Source: Corylus avellana
Taxonomy: Eukaryota > Streptophyta > Magnoliopsida > Fagales > Betulaceae
NCBI RefSeq assembly: GCF_901000735.1
Contig: NC_081541.1
Location: 5,015,021 to 5,079,020 of the forward strand
Length of the DNA stretch: 64,000 bases
Direction: 5' to 3'
The position numbers were made by a program, and so were the translations under genes. The notes below the pieces were generated by a model. That model was given only the letters and a program-made list of their open reading frames with translations. It had not been told where the DNA came from and did no database searches. Shown in pieces: positions 38,493 to 51,700 of the stretch. How positions within the stretch are numbered: the first letter of the stretch is position 1; every line of letters starts with the position of its first letter.

Positions 38493-41400
38493 TTTCTCTT
38501 ACACCTGCTCCCCAACTTGTATCAATAGTATAAGTCTACTAGTACAACTCTAGAGAGAGAGAGAGAGATGCAATGCAATGGGGGTTTCAGGGTTATGTGG
38601 GTGTGATTATTATAATGAGAAATCTGGGATGAGAGGAAGAGAGACAGACAAAAAGAGAAATGGGTGTTGGGTTAAAGGAGTTGAGAGTGGGGGAACCGAT
38701 CATGATGCAAAGCCATGATTTTTTTTCTTTATGCAGGTTAAAGTGTCACGGGAATCCCTGCCCTGTTATGGCTTTACTCTTCATAGATATCAGAAATAGC
38801 AAACAATCACTACGCTCTGTTATGATGATGAAACAGGATTGTTTGTACTACCCTCTTTACATCTCTTTTAGATTCCTTTGCATATTTTTTTAATATTTTC
38901 TCATGATCTGTTTTGAATCATGGGTTTTTCCTTTAAAATTAAATTAAATAACAAATCATCCACACCAACTTGTTATTAATTTCATATCACAAGTAAGATA
39001 ACTAATTTTGTACACAATTCACAAATTCCAAATTAACATTTTTGGGTAAACTTATCCAAATCCTTCACCAAATCGCATCACTCTGTAAAGTCATGTCATT
39101 GTGTCTCCATCAAGAATCCAATTCTGGGGTGTCATGACCTTTCGATGCACAATTTGTAGGCCCCAAAATGACGAGCAAATGATCATCAAATCCATAGAAT
39201 TCTCATATCAGATAAATTGATCATCCATAAACACACACCAAGTATGCAAATTGATGGCAGCCCAAGAAAAAATGACTTGGAGTTGGGGAGGAACAAGTAT
39301 TCTCTCTGATTTTTGTCCGACCAAAATGAGATTATAATAATTTATTAAATCAAATATTAGTAAGGGGGTGTGTCTTTTTTCTTTTTCTTTTTCTTTTTCT
39401 GGGAAAGTAGTGGGGACTATGCTTCCCTCTTTGAATCTCTCAGTTGTCAGACGGCAGTAAATAATGGAATAGTACAGCCTATAATAAAGAAAGACGTTTT
39501 GGGTTAAAAATAAAACAAGATTTATTTAATGAATAAATTTAATTGCATTAAAGAGAAATGCAGTTGGAGGGAAATGTCAGAGTGCATGGGGCCTCGTGAA
39601 TTGGGCTTTCTTGTTGTTGATGGAGTCAGATGAACTGAGACGGCAGGAGGTCGTACTTCCAAATTATTGCTCCCGTTTAACTCGCTGCCTCTTCTTCTTC
39701 TGTGGTCCATCCATTTCAATTGAATTGAAATTTCATCAATTTTTTTTTGGCGGGTAGTAATCATTTTTTTTTTCTGCCTCCCAAAATAATAGCTCCAAAA
39801 AAGAAAAGAAAAAAGTCCATATAATTTACCTCTCCACCGTTAAATTCTATTAAGTAACTTAAAAGAGATTTAAATTGAGTGAAATATTAGAGTCAATAAG
39901 ATTGTGATACTTATCTTATTTAAGTTAGTGTCACACTAATAAAATCTGTTAAATAAGTTGACAGAATTTAACTGTATGTACTAAATTATTTTTTTGGCAT
40001 TCCTAAGGGACTTTTGAATTCATTTTAATACTGCAATGAGTTAATTGTAAATCAGTTAAATCACGAGAACTAATTTTATATTTTTTCCAAGAAAACATTT
40101 CAAGTTGTTGGTTATTATTATTTTGTAACAAAGTGCTTCATAGACAACAAACAAACAAACAAACAAACGAAAAGCCCTCATTAGGAGGGAATGAAAAGCC
40201 CTAGTTTGGAGGGAAGAGAAGGAGGTGAGGTGAATCTTTGATAATTTTTTTTTTAATTTTATTTTAAAGGGAATAATGTGGGTGTATTTTTGTTATTGTA
40301 ATTTTGGCTTAATTTCAATTATAGCATATCTCTTGCCACAAAATTAAAGAATAAAAATAATTATTTCATTCCAACTCTCTTTATTTTTAGTAATAATTAT
40401 TAGAATAATCATTTCGTCCAAGTAGAGTGGGATTATGTATTGGGTTGATTTTTTTAAAAAAAATATTATTATTATTGTATTGGGTTGATTCAAGTGCAAC
40501 TAGTTAACTCTAGTAGTATATTGTGTGTCAAATAAATCATCTCCGGTTCATAATAAACTAAAAATAGTTCATAACTAAATACTTCTTAAAAATTTTACTG
40601 TCATAAATAGGACACCCCGTCACCTGCATGCCTACATATCACAAATATTAGCAGAAATCTTATACGTATCACGTCACCTGCATGCCTTTTTTAACAACTC
40701 GATCAGTCGCAGTGTGCTTTGGAAATTGGGATTTTTTGCTTAACCCAACAATTAAACGGCCAATCCCCAAAACAAAAAAGAAAGGATCGACAGTTGAGAG
40801 AGAGAGAGAGAAGAGAGAGATGGGGGAATAGAATAGTAATACAGACGAATTAGCATTCAGCAACAGTTTCCTTGCTTCTCGTGAAGTGTTAAGGGAGTAA
40901 AAATAAATTAATAAGACAATCTACATAATCCACTGTGGCCGCTCGGTTATGTTTCCCATGCACACTCGCATCGCTTTTGTTGTATTTCAAAGTTTAATTA
41001 TATATAAAATGTGTTTATTCGATTTTTTTTTAAAACCAAATGCATTTAATTTGTACACTACTTCTCCAAATCCATAATATCCCTCTTCCAAACGGCTTCG
41101 CAAGCAGCCATCGGTTTTGATTTTTCCGTTATCTTGTTACCTGTAGTATCAACATCACTTTTGTTTGGAGTTTAAATCTTAGATCTACTGCAACCTCTCT
41201 ACTCACATAAGGTGACTTTCTCCCCAACAATCTTACCATATATGTCATGAGCAATGGGTCAATGGCAGTGTGTGTGGACTGCAAGTCTGCAAGCACCAAC
41301 GCCCATTTTGGCTGCTTCCGGTAGATCATCTAACAATTCTCTATTCCCGTGGAGCTCTTCAGATTCAAATCCCCATCTCAAAATACAATTGCCTTACTGT

Positions 41401-42428
41401 TATTTGTTTCACAATCCACGGTGGGAATTATTTATCTTAGTTTTCACAGCTAGTCTGAAACTAAGAATTTTTCGAGTGATTTTTGCACTCACACATACCA
41501 CCATGGCCGTTAACACCAACACTAGTTCTGGTAGCTTTTCTTCTTACTCCTTCCATCTCAAACTTCCTCTCAGAGGTTGTGGAATGGACTACTACAATGA
41601 ATCGTGTTATGTTTTGGCCTTTATTTTGGTTATTTATAATTTTGAGTTACTTTGGTTTGCTGTTGTAATGTTATTATCACTCATCAATTAAAAAGAAAAA
41701 AAGAAGATAATAGTGCATTTGAAAACTCATTAGCTAAAAGAAAAAGTATATTAAATGTGATTAAATATGTAAAAGGACCTGAGAAAAAGAAAAAAAAGAA
41801 AAGAAAAAAAAAGAGTGATATACAGTATAAAAACAAAATAACCCTGATTCGTAGGAAGAAATACCACTTGATTTTAAAGGCTATTGTATTCTCCATGCAC
41901 CTCGATGCTCGATAGTATCAAAATAATGCTTTTAGGGCTCTAATTGGAAGTTCAAAATGATAAAAAGACCAATTTCTCAATTTTAACCCCTAAATTGAAA
42001 GTATCTTTTATCACCATATTTATATGCTTGAGTGCTATTGGACAATGAAAAAAAAGAAAAGAAGTGGCATTGGACAACGAGTTGAGAAAATTTCTTTATT
42101 TGAATGACCATGCATTAGATAATACAATTAATAAAATAGAACCACTATAAAGCTTTACAATGAGGGAAATGGAATTGAATCATATCCCAAGCTGGCTCAA
42201 CGTAGCTACTCCGGAAAGCCCCTTCCATCAGGGACTGTTGGGCTGTGGCTATTGACACAAACCAACATAAAATAATGCTGAATATTCCCTTTACAGCGAA
42301 CTCGCCCTTCATCTAGTTATGTCACATTCTTCTATAGCACTCCTCTATCTAGCCAATGACCATATCATGGTATAAATGAAAAGGTTATAGCATCTATTCT
42401 GTTAGTTCTCCTAGTTGGAATTTCTATC
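38493..42428. other. Spacer upstream of the stress-protein gene, copy B
   Basis: Counterpart of 29415-33473 with small length differences: one 95-bp unit instead of two, and a deletion of about 22 bp near 39345. No gene seen. Confidence 0.6.
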
Positions 42429-45400
42429 TCACTGGGATGAAATCTTCCCAAAAAAGTTATTTTGATCCAGAAACAATATGTCTTCAGGCGACAACCCTAA
42501 TGAACCAGTACTCAAGTAGTGTCGAGCAGCCCGTCCCCTGCATTCAAATATCATACGACTAATTGAGCAACATGCAAGGGATGTGCCACCAATTATTAAA
42601 AAATCAGCAAGAAAGCCTATTAAACGTTCTGAGCACATACCTCCGTCTTCTGGTCTTGCCAATGCCTCCAGACAAACGGGAAGCTTCTGATCTTGAAATG
42701 TGGCGCAATGAAGAGAGATACTCACAGAATCCAACATCTCTTGCCGTCAAGTATGATCTTGCAGGAATTATGGACTGGATTATATCAAAAGGACTTGAAT
42801 TGATTTCACTGCATTGCAGACACCAAATAAAATGTTTCTATTAACAAAAAAGCATGCCAAAACCTGTTTGAATTAGTTAGAAGACAGACTGCTACAAGTG
42901 TCAATTTTAAGGCACCTTGTTTGAATGAGTCATTTAACTGACCAATTGAGAACATACATGGAAAATTTTGCTTAAGAACATAAAACTCGCACTGGGCCAT
43001 GTTCAAATCTTACATTCGCACAGCTTAAAACTTTTACGGAGGATAGTCCATTGCATGCCATGGGTATTTATTTTTTGATAAGTAATGTATATTCATTCAA
43101 AGCACAAACGGCGCAACCCTAATACACATGGAGTACACAAGAGAGCCCCTAAATTATAGAAAAAGAACATAACTCCAAAACCTAAAAAAAAAAATTAGAG
43201 ACATGCACACTATTCCAGGCCACTTTCCATGTATACATGGATTGTAGCATCATCTTCTTTATCTCTAGCAACCTACTCTCACGATCTTCAAAACTCCTTG
43301 CGTTCCGCTCTCATCAAAGACATCACATTAAACACAAGGAAGCCAACCTCCAGATTTGCAAAGCATGACGATTTCTCAATTGTAAACATAAATACAAATT
43401 GTCCCCTCCAACTTCCCAACAAATTTTACTTAATTGTTTCAATTATTCTCTTTTTTAAATAAATGAAAAAAAAAAAAAAAAAAAAAGATTAGATATTTAC
43501 CACCTTACACAAAACTAGAATGCAAATCAGGTTATAAAAGAAAAAAGGGAAAGAATGATGAAGATTGAGAAGGGAATTGGTGCCCTGCTAGAACAGAAGC
43601 TTCACAGCAGAAAATGATGGGATAAGGATTCTCATCCAAAAAAGGAAAAAAAATGTTTTTGGTTTAACATCTGTCCAGGATTAGGGTGTAGGGCCACGAT
43701 AAGCTCTTTGACAACTTGTAAAAGCTGCAGGAAACACTACTACAAATATAAAGTTGTATAATGGTATACATACATGTTATTCTAATGGTGTATGAAGATG
43801 ATTATAACAAGTGAGTTGAGGTTAATACCTTTTTGATAAATCACTTTTAGGTGGACTCATCTCTAAACTCCTCGCTGCATGCAAAGTCCTAGTTGTTCTC
43901 ATATCATGTCCAATTAATTTACCCAACGCCATCATATTAGTTGTGGAAGCCAGCATCTCTGAGGGTAAATCGACACTGCTCTCACAAGCAATCTTTGATC
44001 CTAGAGCAGCTATGTCTTTTGCATAAAAGCAAAAACCATGCTGGGCAATTGTTGATGTCATCCGTATTTGCTCATCACACCAGCTGAATGCATCTGATCC
44101 CTCAGAAGGGACCTCAGGTTCCAAAGAATCCTGCAAATTACCAAATTACCATAATGAACTACACACACATAATGAGAGGATAGGTTCACACTTTTAATCT
44201 ACAAAGTAATTACACACTTACTACTAATGGGCAGTTACAAAGCAACACGTCAGCTTCTGAGATCAGACCACTCATACCATAAGCAAGTTTGATACTTTTA
44301 ATTGCATCGTGTTGTTCTAAGCCAACATAATGCCTTAGATCTGTCCGGCAGCCACGAAGCTTTATCCATGACTCTTGTACTAAATCTGTCACCACCAACG
44401 AGGTAGGCTTCTCTACAAATTTGTAAGCCTTATCAAAATCCACGCGACTGCACTCATCCATCACTTGATAATTTCTTGTACCCTCCACATTTTCATCTTG
44501 AGAATCTTCCACCTCTCTATTAGAAATGTCTGGATCCATATCACAAGTATTTCCCCATCTGAGTATAGGTTTATCAAGATTGTCTGCTTCAACTGGTAAC
44601 GGGGTCTGAATTGAATCATTGCTCACAGAAACTTCCAAGGTATCACGAACATGACCACAGGACACCGTTCCAGATAACAGCTCTGTTACATCACCTATCA
44701 CTGTTTCAGGAACAAATGTTGATTCTGGCACGCATGATACATCGAATGATTGGCATGTTTCATCAATTTGTATACCATCTGGTCTTCCTGAACATTGATA
44801 ACCTCTTTCTTCCAAATTCTCCACTCCAGAAAGTAGCTTGTCGGTTGATGGGCTTAAGCAGTTTTCAGTTAATGGAAAACAAGAGGGGAAGTTATTATTG
44901 ACTCCTTGGGATGCTTCATTGTTAGTATTTTTATCCAAAACTACGGGATACCCATTACTTAAATTCTCGTCTTCAGAATCAGAAGACAGTACTACATGTT
45001 TCCTTCGAACAGTTTGCCGAGATAAAGGTATGGGAGTGCCTGCAGAATTGGATAATTCATCAAATTGATCAGTGAATTCATTGCAGTCTTGAACAGAGCC
45101 ATTCCTCTTCAACATTGCTAACTTCTTGGTCTCTATCTTGTATGTTTCATTATCAGGCGTATCCAAACCTTTTTGCATTAAATTTTCGTCAAGTTCCTCC
45201 TCAACTACCCCCATTAAACTAGAATTTTCATCCATCATGGATAACGACTTGGAGATCTCCTTCTCAATTAGCTCTGATAACTGAGAAGGGAATTCCCAGG
45301 GGATAATCTTTGGTAGTATCCGATGGCCAGTCTCAACATCAAATAGCAATGAACCATACGTTTTCCGCACCTCCCTCTCTGGACAGTCAAAAGGATTATG

Positions 45401-45672
45401 TAAAAAGTCTCTCTCAAGCTGGAACAAGAGGTAATCAATAGGAAAGAAGATATAGTGCATTCAAATCAAAAAGCTCTAGTAGAGGCTCAAATTCATGTTC
45501 TAAGCAGGAATGTCAACATGTAAGAAAACATAATTCATTCCTATTGCTGATTTAAGGCATAAACCTTTTTCCAAATGAAATTAAAACAAAATAGAATTAG
45601 AATTTTCATAAAAATTAATGATAACATTAAAAAATTAATGTCATTGCTGCAATCTCAAAATGCTTACACACA

Positions 45673-45705
<33 letters not shown>

Positions 45706-48700
45706 CCCTCCTTCTATTGACACTAATGACAACATCATCCATGTACAAGAAGAGGAAAAGGGGTCATTTCGCTCGAGTGTCCAGAAACTCCCTAAATTGG
45801 GAACACATGCCTATCACACTTGGCTTCAGCAAACCCAAATGCCTAATTTCTTAACTAATAGAGCAATTTCTGTTAGCTTTAGCAACATTTGTAAAAAGAA
45901 CTTGCCCCATGATTTCTTCATCGATATTCACTGTACAGTATAAGATAGCCACCAAGTGTAAGCTGTGTGCAGTTACAAAAACTAATTCATAAATGCAGCT
46001 ATTGATTAAATGTGAAACCCCAAATCTAGATGATGTGCCATACTCTCGAAGGCAGATTGACCAAAGTTCACCCAATATTAGTTCCAAAACTGGGCATTTA
46101 TCCCATGAGAATTTAACGGAGTTTATAGACATGACTTATGGGAACCAATAAGTGGAATTCAGAATATATAGCTTTTGCAGCAACAATGCAACAATGACAG
46201 TTGTTGTAAGTAATCTAATAAAATAGTAACGAGAATAACAGTATAAACAACAATAACATGCATATAAATGCCATGCAAGCATACATTGCTTAACTGACCT
46301 CTTCTAAATCTTTTACCCTGGCACCAGAACTGAAGATGCATAATGATTTTTCGAATATCTCCACGACAAGACCCAATTAATCGCTCTAGTAAATGAGGAT
46401 GGATGTTGGCTCCTTCTGCTGCACAAACCTGCATTGCAAAACAAAATGAAACTCTAAGGACCACAGAAATCCACAATGGGAAAGCTGACAGGAAAAGAAG
46501 GTGCTAGAAGCACATACCATATATGCATGGCAAAGAAGCTCTTTCGATGATGGCAATTTGAAACACACCTGTAGCCTGTCCAAATTGTCGGGCAGGACAG
46601 GATTGATACCTACAATTTACCAGAATATGAGTAAAAACTAAGAAGTTTAAGTAAAAACCGACAAATTTTCAAGTGAAATGAGACTATCTCAATCAGCAAG
46701 TCCTCTTACTATTGCTGGTCAGTATCATGGGTCCCTTTGCTGTTTCAGCAACTTGTTGTATTGCAGCAACAAAACCACGATCCTCGAGAAACGTGATATC
46801 CACATCCTCAAAGAGAATCAAAGGCTTAACTTCACCTTGATGACTGGCAATTCCATTCTCCTTGTAGACAAATTTTGCTGGGGCTCCAATCTTATCATGG
46901 GAAGCTTCCTCATCTGATAAGGATATCACTTCAACCAGCTCGTTTTCAAACCCTTGTGATGCTTTGCCATTGGGAACAGCCAAGGGAGACTTTACCGCAT
47001 CATTGTTACATGATTCCACAGGATGTCCCAATGGCCTGGAAAAAAATAACCATTTAATATAGGATAAATTATCAAAGAATAACTTGAGGAATAAAGTTTA
47101 ATTTCTGCTGAATTTCCTATTATTCATAAAAACAGCGTCGACAGCTGAACCAAGGGCATGACTTTACTGATCCATACTAACCAGCAAAATCTTGGTTAAA
47201 TCATGGTTTTTTAAAGAGGATATGCTCATAAGCTAAAATATAGCTTAGAATTTACCAGAAGCAAAGCTAGCCAGTACACAGGAAGGACACAGGAAAATCC
47301 AAAGATGAAGTGTTCTCGATGCCCATTGGGTACATGCTATATTATCAAGGGTAATTTCAGTCTCTCTATTCATTCAGTCAGGCATTTAAGGACAAGAAAA
47401 TTTTTATGCACAAAAAGTTCCCCTTCTGCATTTCTGCTCTTGACAGAGCAAATCCACCATGCTCTACATGATCACAACGATATATCTTGAAGCACATCCC
47501 CATATTTAGTCATTTCAAGAGAGAGAAAGATGATCTAGTCCTACAAACCTTTTGAGCCAACGTGATTCTAGAGCCTCTCCAAACCTCTGCTTCACAAGAG
47601 CTCCATTCCGACAGTCTGATGCACTTACCTAGTAAAACAACAGATGAGACATATTCAACTTTCACTCGAAGGGCTATTTTAGTAACTTTTAATGATCAAA
47701 ATTTAAAACAAAAAGCATTTGAATTTACTTTTTCAGTAAGTGAAAATGATGAAAGAATGAACTTTTAACAGCAGTATGGGATATACCCCTAACTATATCA
47801 AACAGGGAATGAAGAAGACACATCTGCTTTCTGTGTGTTGCAGACTTTTTTTTTTTTTTTTTGAAGGTAATACAAAGAATTATTACAGTACAACCGAAGT
47901 AAAAGCAAAGCAGTTACTTTTGCCATCCTTGGAGTAAAGCAAAACAAACTCTTTCGCATAGAACTTTTGTAGTGATGATACTTCTGATGATACAGAGAGT
48001 AAGTCCCAATGACCAAGTAAAGCTTGTGTGGCTTGCCTTCTTTATACATAAAACAATCAGGGAGCTAGTCAATTTTTTATATGAAAAACTAGTCTGACTT
48101 TACCACAAATTGGCTTTAATGGTGAGCATCTTTTCCCACAATCTCTGCCACCGCCACCTACCAACACCATTTTGGACCTGCACACACCTAAGCATTGCAT
48201 GGTCTACCAGAAGGTACATTGTATGGTGAAAATTGCAAGAACAAACATTAATCTATGAGCTTCTTTTTATTTCTTTCTTTACTAGTAAATTATTGTTGAA
48301 AATGTGGGAGCTTGAGGACATGAGAAGGTCAAAAAGATAAAAGTTGTGACCTAAGATTTAATATTCCAAAAAATATTTAGCAAATGGAAAAGACAAGAAT
48401 TATCCCAAAGCTGAGATTTTTGGTTCACTCCGCATGTTAATGGTAAGTGCATGTGAACCTATGTTACATCAATGGAACTCTTAATTCTTAACCATGGACC
48501 CCAGCATCTTCACCATCCTATTTGTGGTTATATGCATACTAGGATATTTAAAACCAATAAGCAGAACCATCAAAGCTAGAATGGTCAAAACATTTCAACA
48601 ACAAAAACATATAATTTCAGTAATACCTCCAAAACCTCGAACCCTTGCTCTTGTGCACAAGCATAGATAGCGGCAGATTTCCCACTCTGCAACACAAGGA

Positions 48701-51700
48701 ATGCACCTTTTAACCACCAACATAATTCCAAAGCATTTGCAGAAAAAAAAGACATTGAGTTTAACAACATTTATGTAATACTCTACCTTGTAATAGAATA
48801 TCCATCTAAGTATCAAAAAGGAGCTCTATTTGTAAAATATGAAATTTGGCAAACATTATAGAATTAAAACTCAAATTTTAGTAACAGATTTCATTAAAAT
48901 TGAAGGAACTAGAAGACATTACAATAGACCTAAAGCAAGCAAAAATTCATCAGAAAAGGCCACCACAAAGCTAACTCTAATACCAATGCATATTGACACA
49001 GGCATTACACAAACCTCCTGACCATGGGGAGGGCACTGCAAACTAACTTAAAATACTAGTTCTGATTTCCTACTCAAGTACATGCACCTCTAAGGAAAAT
49101 CAGTTAGTAATTCTAGAATAACATACCTTCTGATGATTCCTAAAAGAAAACGGGACAGCACATGCATTTGCTTCCATCAAAGACAAAATCCTCTAATCAG
49201 TGGATGTGAAAATTATTAAACATCAGTCCTGAAAATTACTCATTATATTCCCTAGATAAACTTCTTTTATAAAAAAGGGGCTAATGAGATCCCCAATAAC
49301 AGTAAAGAGATTAAGATGCAGGCCAAATGAACATCATGATTGTCAAGTATGCCCAACTCCATAAAATCACCATGTGGACTATTGTCCCAAAATAAGTGCT
49401 TACAAAAAGGACTTACTACAATTAATCTGATCCCTCATTCTTTCAGCATTTTTATAATACATTTTTTCCACACAGCTGCACTGGGTTCTACTTTTATAGC
49501 ATCTAGCCTACTCCACTTAAAAATATTGGGAGGCAGAAGCAACTATGTTGTCTATCTCCTCAAAATCTTTTCAGAAACTTGGACTGAAAAATCATATTTC
49601 ATGAAAGCTTTAAGAAACTACATATTCGAATATTCTCTATCATCTTAAAAGTTCCCAGAATGGATCACACTATTTTTTTTTTTTTTTTAATTTTTAATTT
49701 TTTTTTTAATGTCGGAGAACCTCTCCAAGGCAGGGCCTTCAAACCCACCCTGCAGAGTAAACTTCGGTCCCGTGCACCGATTGTTAGTACAGCTATATTG
49801 TATACATGTGGGGCCCGTGTGCATGAGATTTTACAAAAATCTTAGGCTGGCTGTCAACCTACCACAGACTCCTACCTTTATTTGGGATTGCTACAACCAA
49901 TCCCAGCTAAGACGAAGGCTTAGTTGAGTTGAGTTGAGTTGAGATATTTCATCTTCAAGCTCCCTAAATAATAGTATTTTTTTGAATTGAAAAGAAACTA
50001 CAATAAGAAAAAAAAATATATATTACCACCAAATGAACCTCAAACAAGGAAACTATGTTACCATCATCTTCAAGATCCCTAAATAATAGTATTTTTTTTC
50101 GAATTGAAAAGAAACTACAATAAGAAGAAAAAAAATTATTACCACCAAATGACCTCAGACAAGGAATCTATGTTACTAGCTTTCAATTTGATATTACCAA
50201 GAGAGCTCTCTTACAGATAGTAAAAACTGCCATGAGTTTACACAAGTGTTGAGATATGATAAAGGAAACAAGGTTCTTCAAATATGCAACGATGATGGTC
50301 CCAAACTTCAATGACGATGCAACTTCAGGTACAGAAACCCAAAGAACATGCCAAACTTCAAGCAAAGCAAAAATAAAGTGAGCTTAAGATAAAAATAGTT
50401 GTATATACCCCTATTGGTCCTGTAACCAAGAGAACATTCTTAAGTCTATCATCTTCATCTATTTCTTCTGAATCAGAGTCATTATGAGAACAGTAATAGT
50501 CATCATCCTGCATGTTACATTGATCACCACCAGCCTGATCTTTTCTGGTATGGAAACTTCTTGCATGCCAAAGACGTAGCCAATCACTCAAAAACTTCAC
50601 AGCTTCATCATTACCGCATACCTGCAAGACACCAAAAAAAATATTGTGAAAAAAAGTATCTCATCTCTGATGAGAAACTGGAGAAAAGGAAAAGATTTCA
50701 ATCTATGTAGGACCATCAAAAATTGAATCACACAACTTTGATACAAAGAAGAAACTGGTTCAAGATGTCTGACCTCTGTGGCCTTCTTTGGCTTGTACTT
50801 ATAAGTCCATAAGGAACCCTCAAGCTGATTACCAGGACCAGTATAATATGACATCATCCTGCAATTGCAGCAAAAATGACAACAATCTCAACATCCAGCA
50901 ACCCCAGCTGAGAATCATGCATAAATGATTGAAAGCCTAATAAGTGTCTCTAACGGTATAGGTATAACTGGGGGACAGGGGGGAAAGACCCTTGTATAAT
51001 CTAATATATAAAAATGAATACTGATTATTGTTAAAAAAAATTACAATGAAGTCACTATTTTCTGTTTACACAGCCCAGATTGTGTGGGAAAAATCGTCAA
51101 ATAATTGGATCAAGAACTTAGTACGACTAATTTATATCATGCCTCAACAAATGCATCTCCAAATTTGATATTACAACAACAATGTTCACCAACTAGAAAG
51201 TACAGGTGTGGATGAAGAAAACGAGGCAATCACATGATGTGGTAATTTTCTAGAATCACGTGACTTCATATAAATGTGATTATCTAACTTAGCACCAGCA
51301 CTACTAGAGAGTACAAAATAGCAGATATTTGCTACCATATCACCATATACAAGTCTAACAACAGTTATACATATTACATGGAGAATTTGAATATGAAAAT
51401 TTTGACCTTTCCTGAAGAAATCTACTTTGCACCTCAGTGTCTGACCTCCTTAGACAGCTGGTATGCCCAGATAATAAACCAGCTTTATCCACCTCATAGT
51501 CCTGACAGCAATTCATATGGATGACTGTAAAATCACTAAATGGCATGGAGAGACTCTAAACAAACAATTCAGACAATGGTGACATCTAATTTCCTAGGGA
51601 TAAAGAGCAATTAAAAGAAAGAATTGGTGTATTAATGTGAAGGATGCAGTACATACCAGTTCAGGCAAATGTTCTTGTTTACTAAGATGCTGATCCAAAG

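Larger units (their letters stand above)
35839..44690. repeat. Duplicated segment, copy B (right of the gap)
   Basis: 8852 bp matching 26827-35738. It begins at the first base after the gap, inside intron 4 of the transporter gene, and the match ends inside the large ELG1 exon where copy A meets the gap. Beyond 44690 the sequence continues uniquely into the rest of ELG1. Confidence 0.97.

Noticed and set aside
26827..44690. True tandem gene duplication of the USP-ELG1 block
   Set aside because: Both inner ends fall exactly on the assembly gap, and the outer ends lie in mid-intron and mid-exon. Contig overlap explains this more simply.
45379..45460. Extension of ELG1 exon 13 up to the ATG at 45460
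   Set aside because: The open frame reaches there, but exon 12 ends in a phase that only fits the acceptor before 45378; the added residues (DFLHNPFDCP) are intron sequence with a pyrimidine-rich acceptor.
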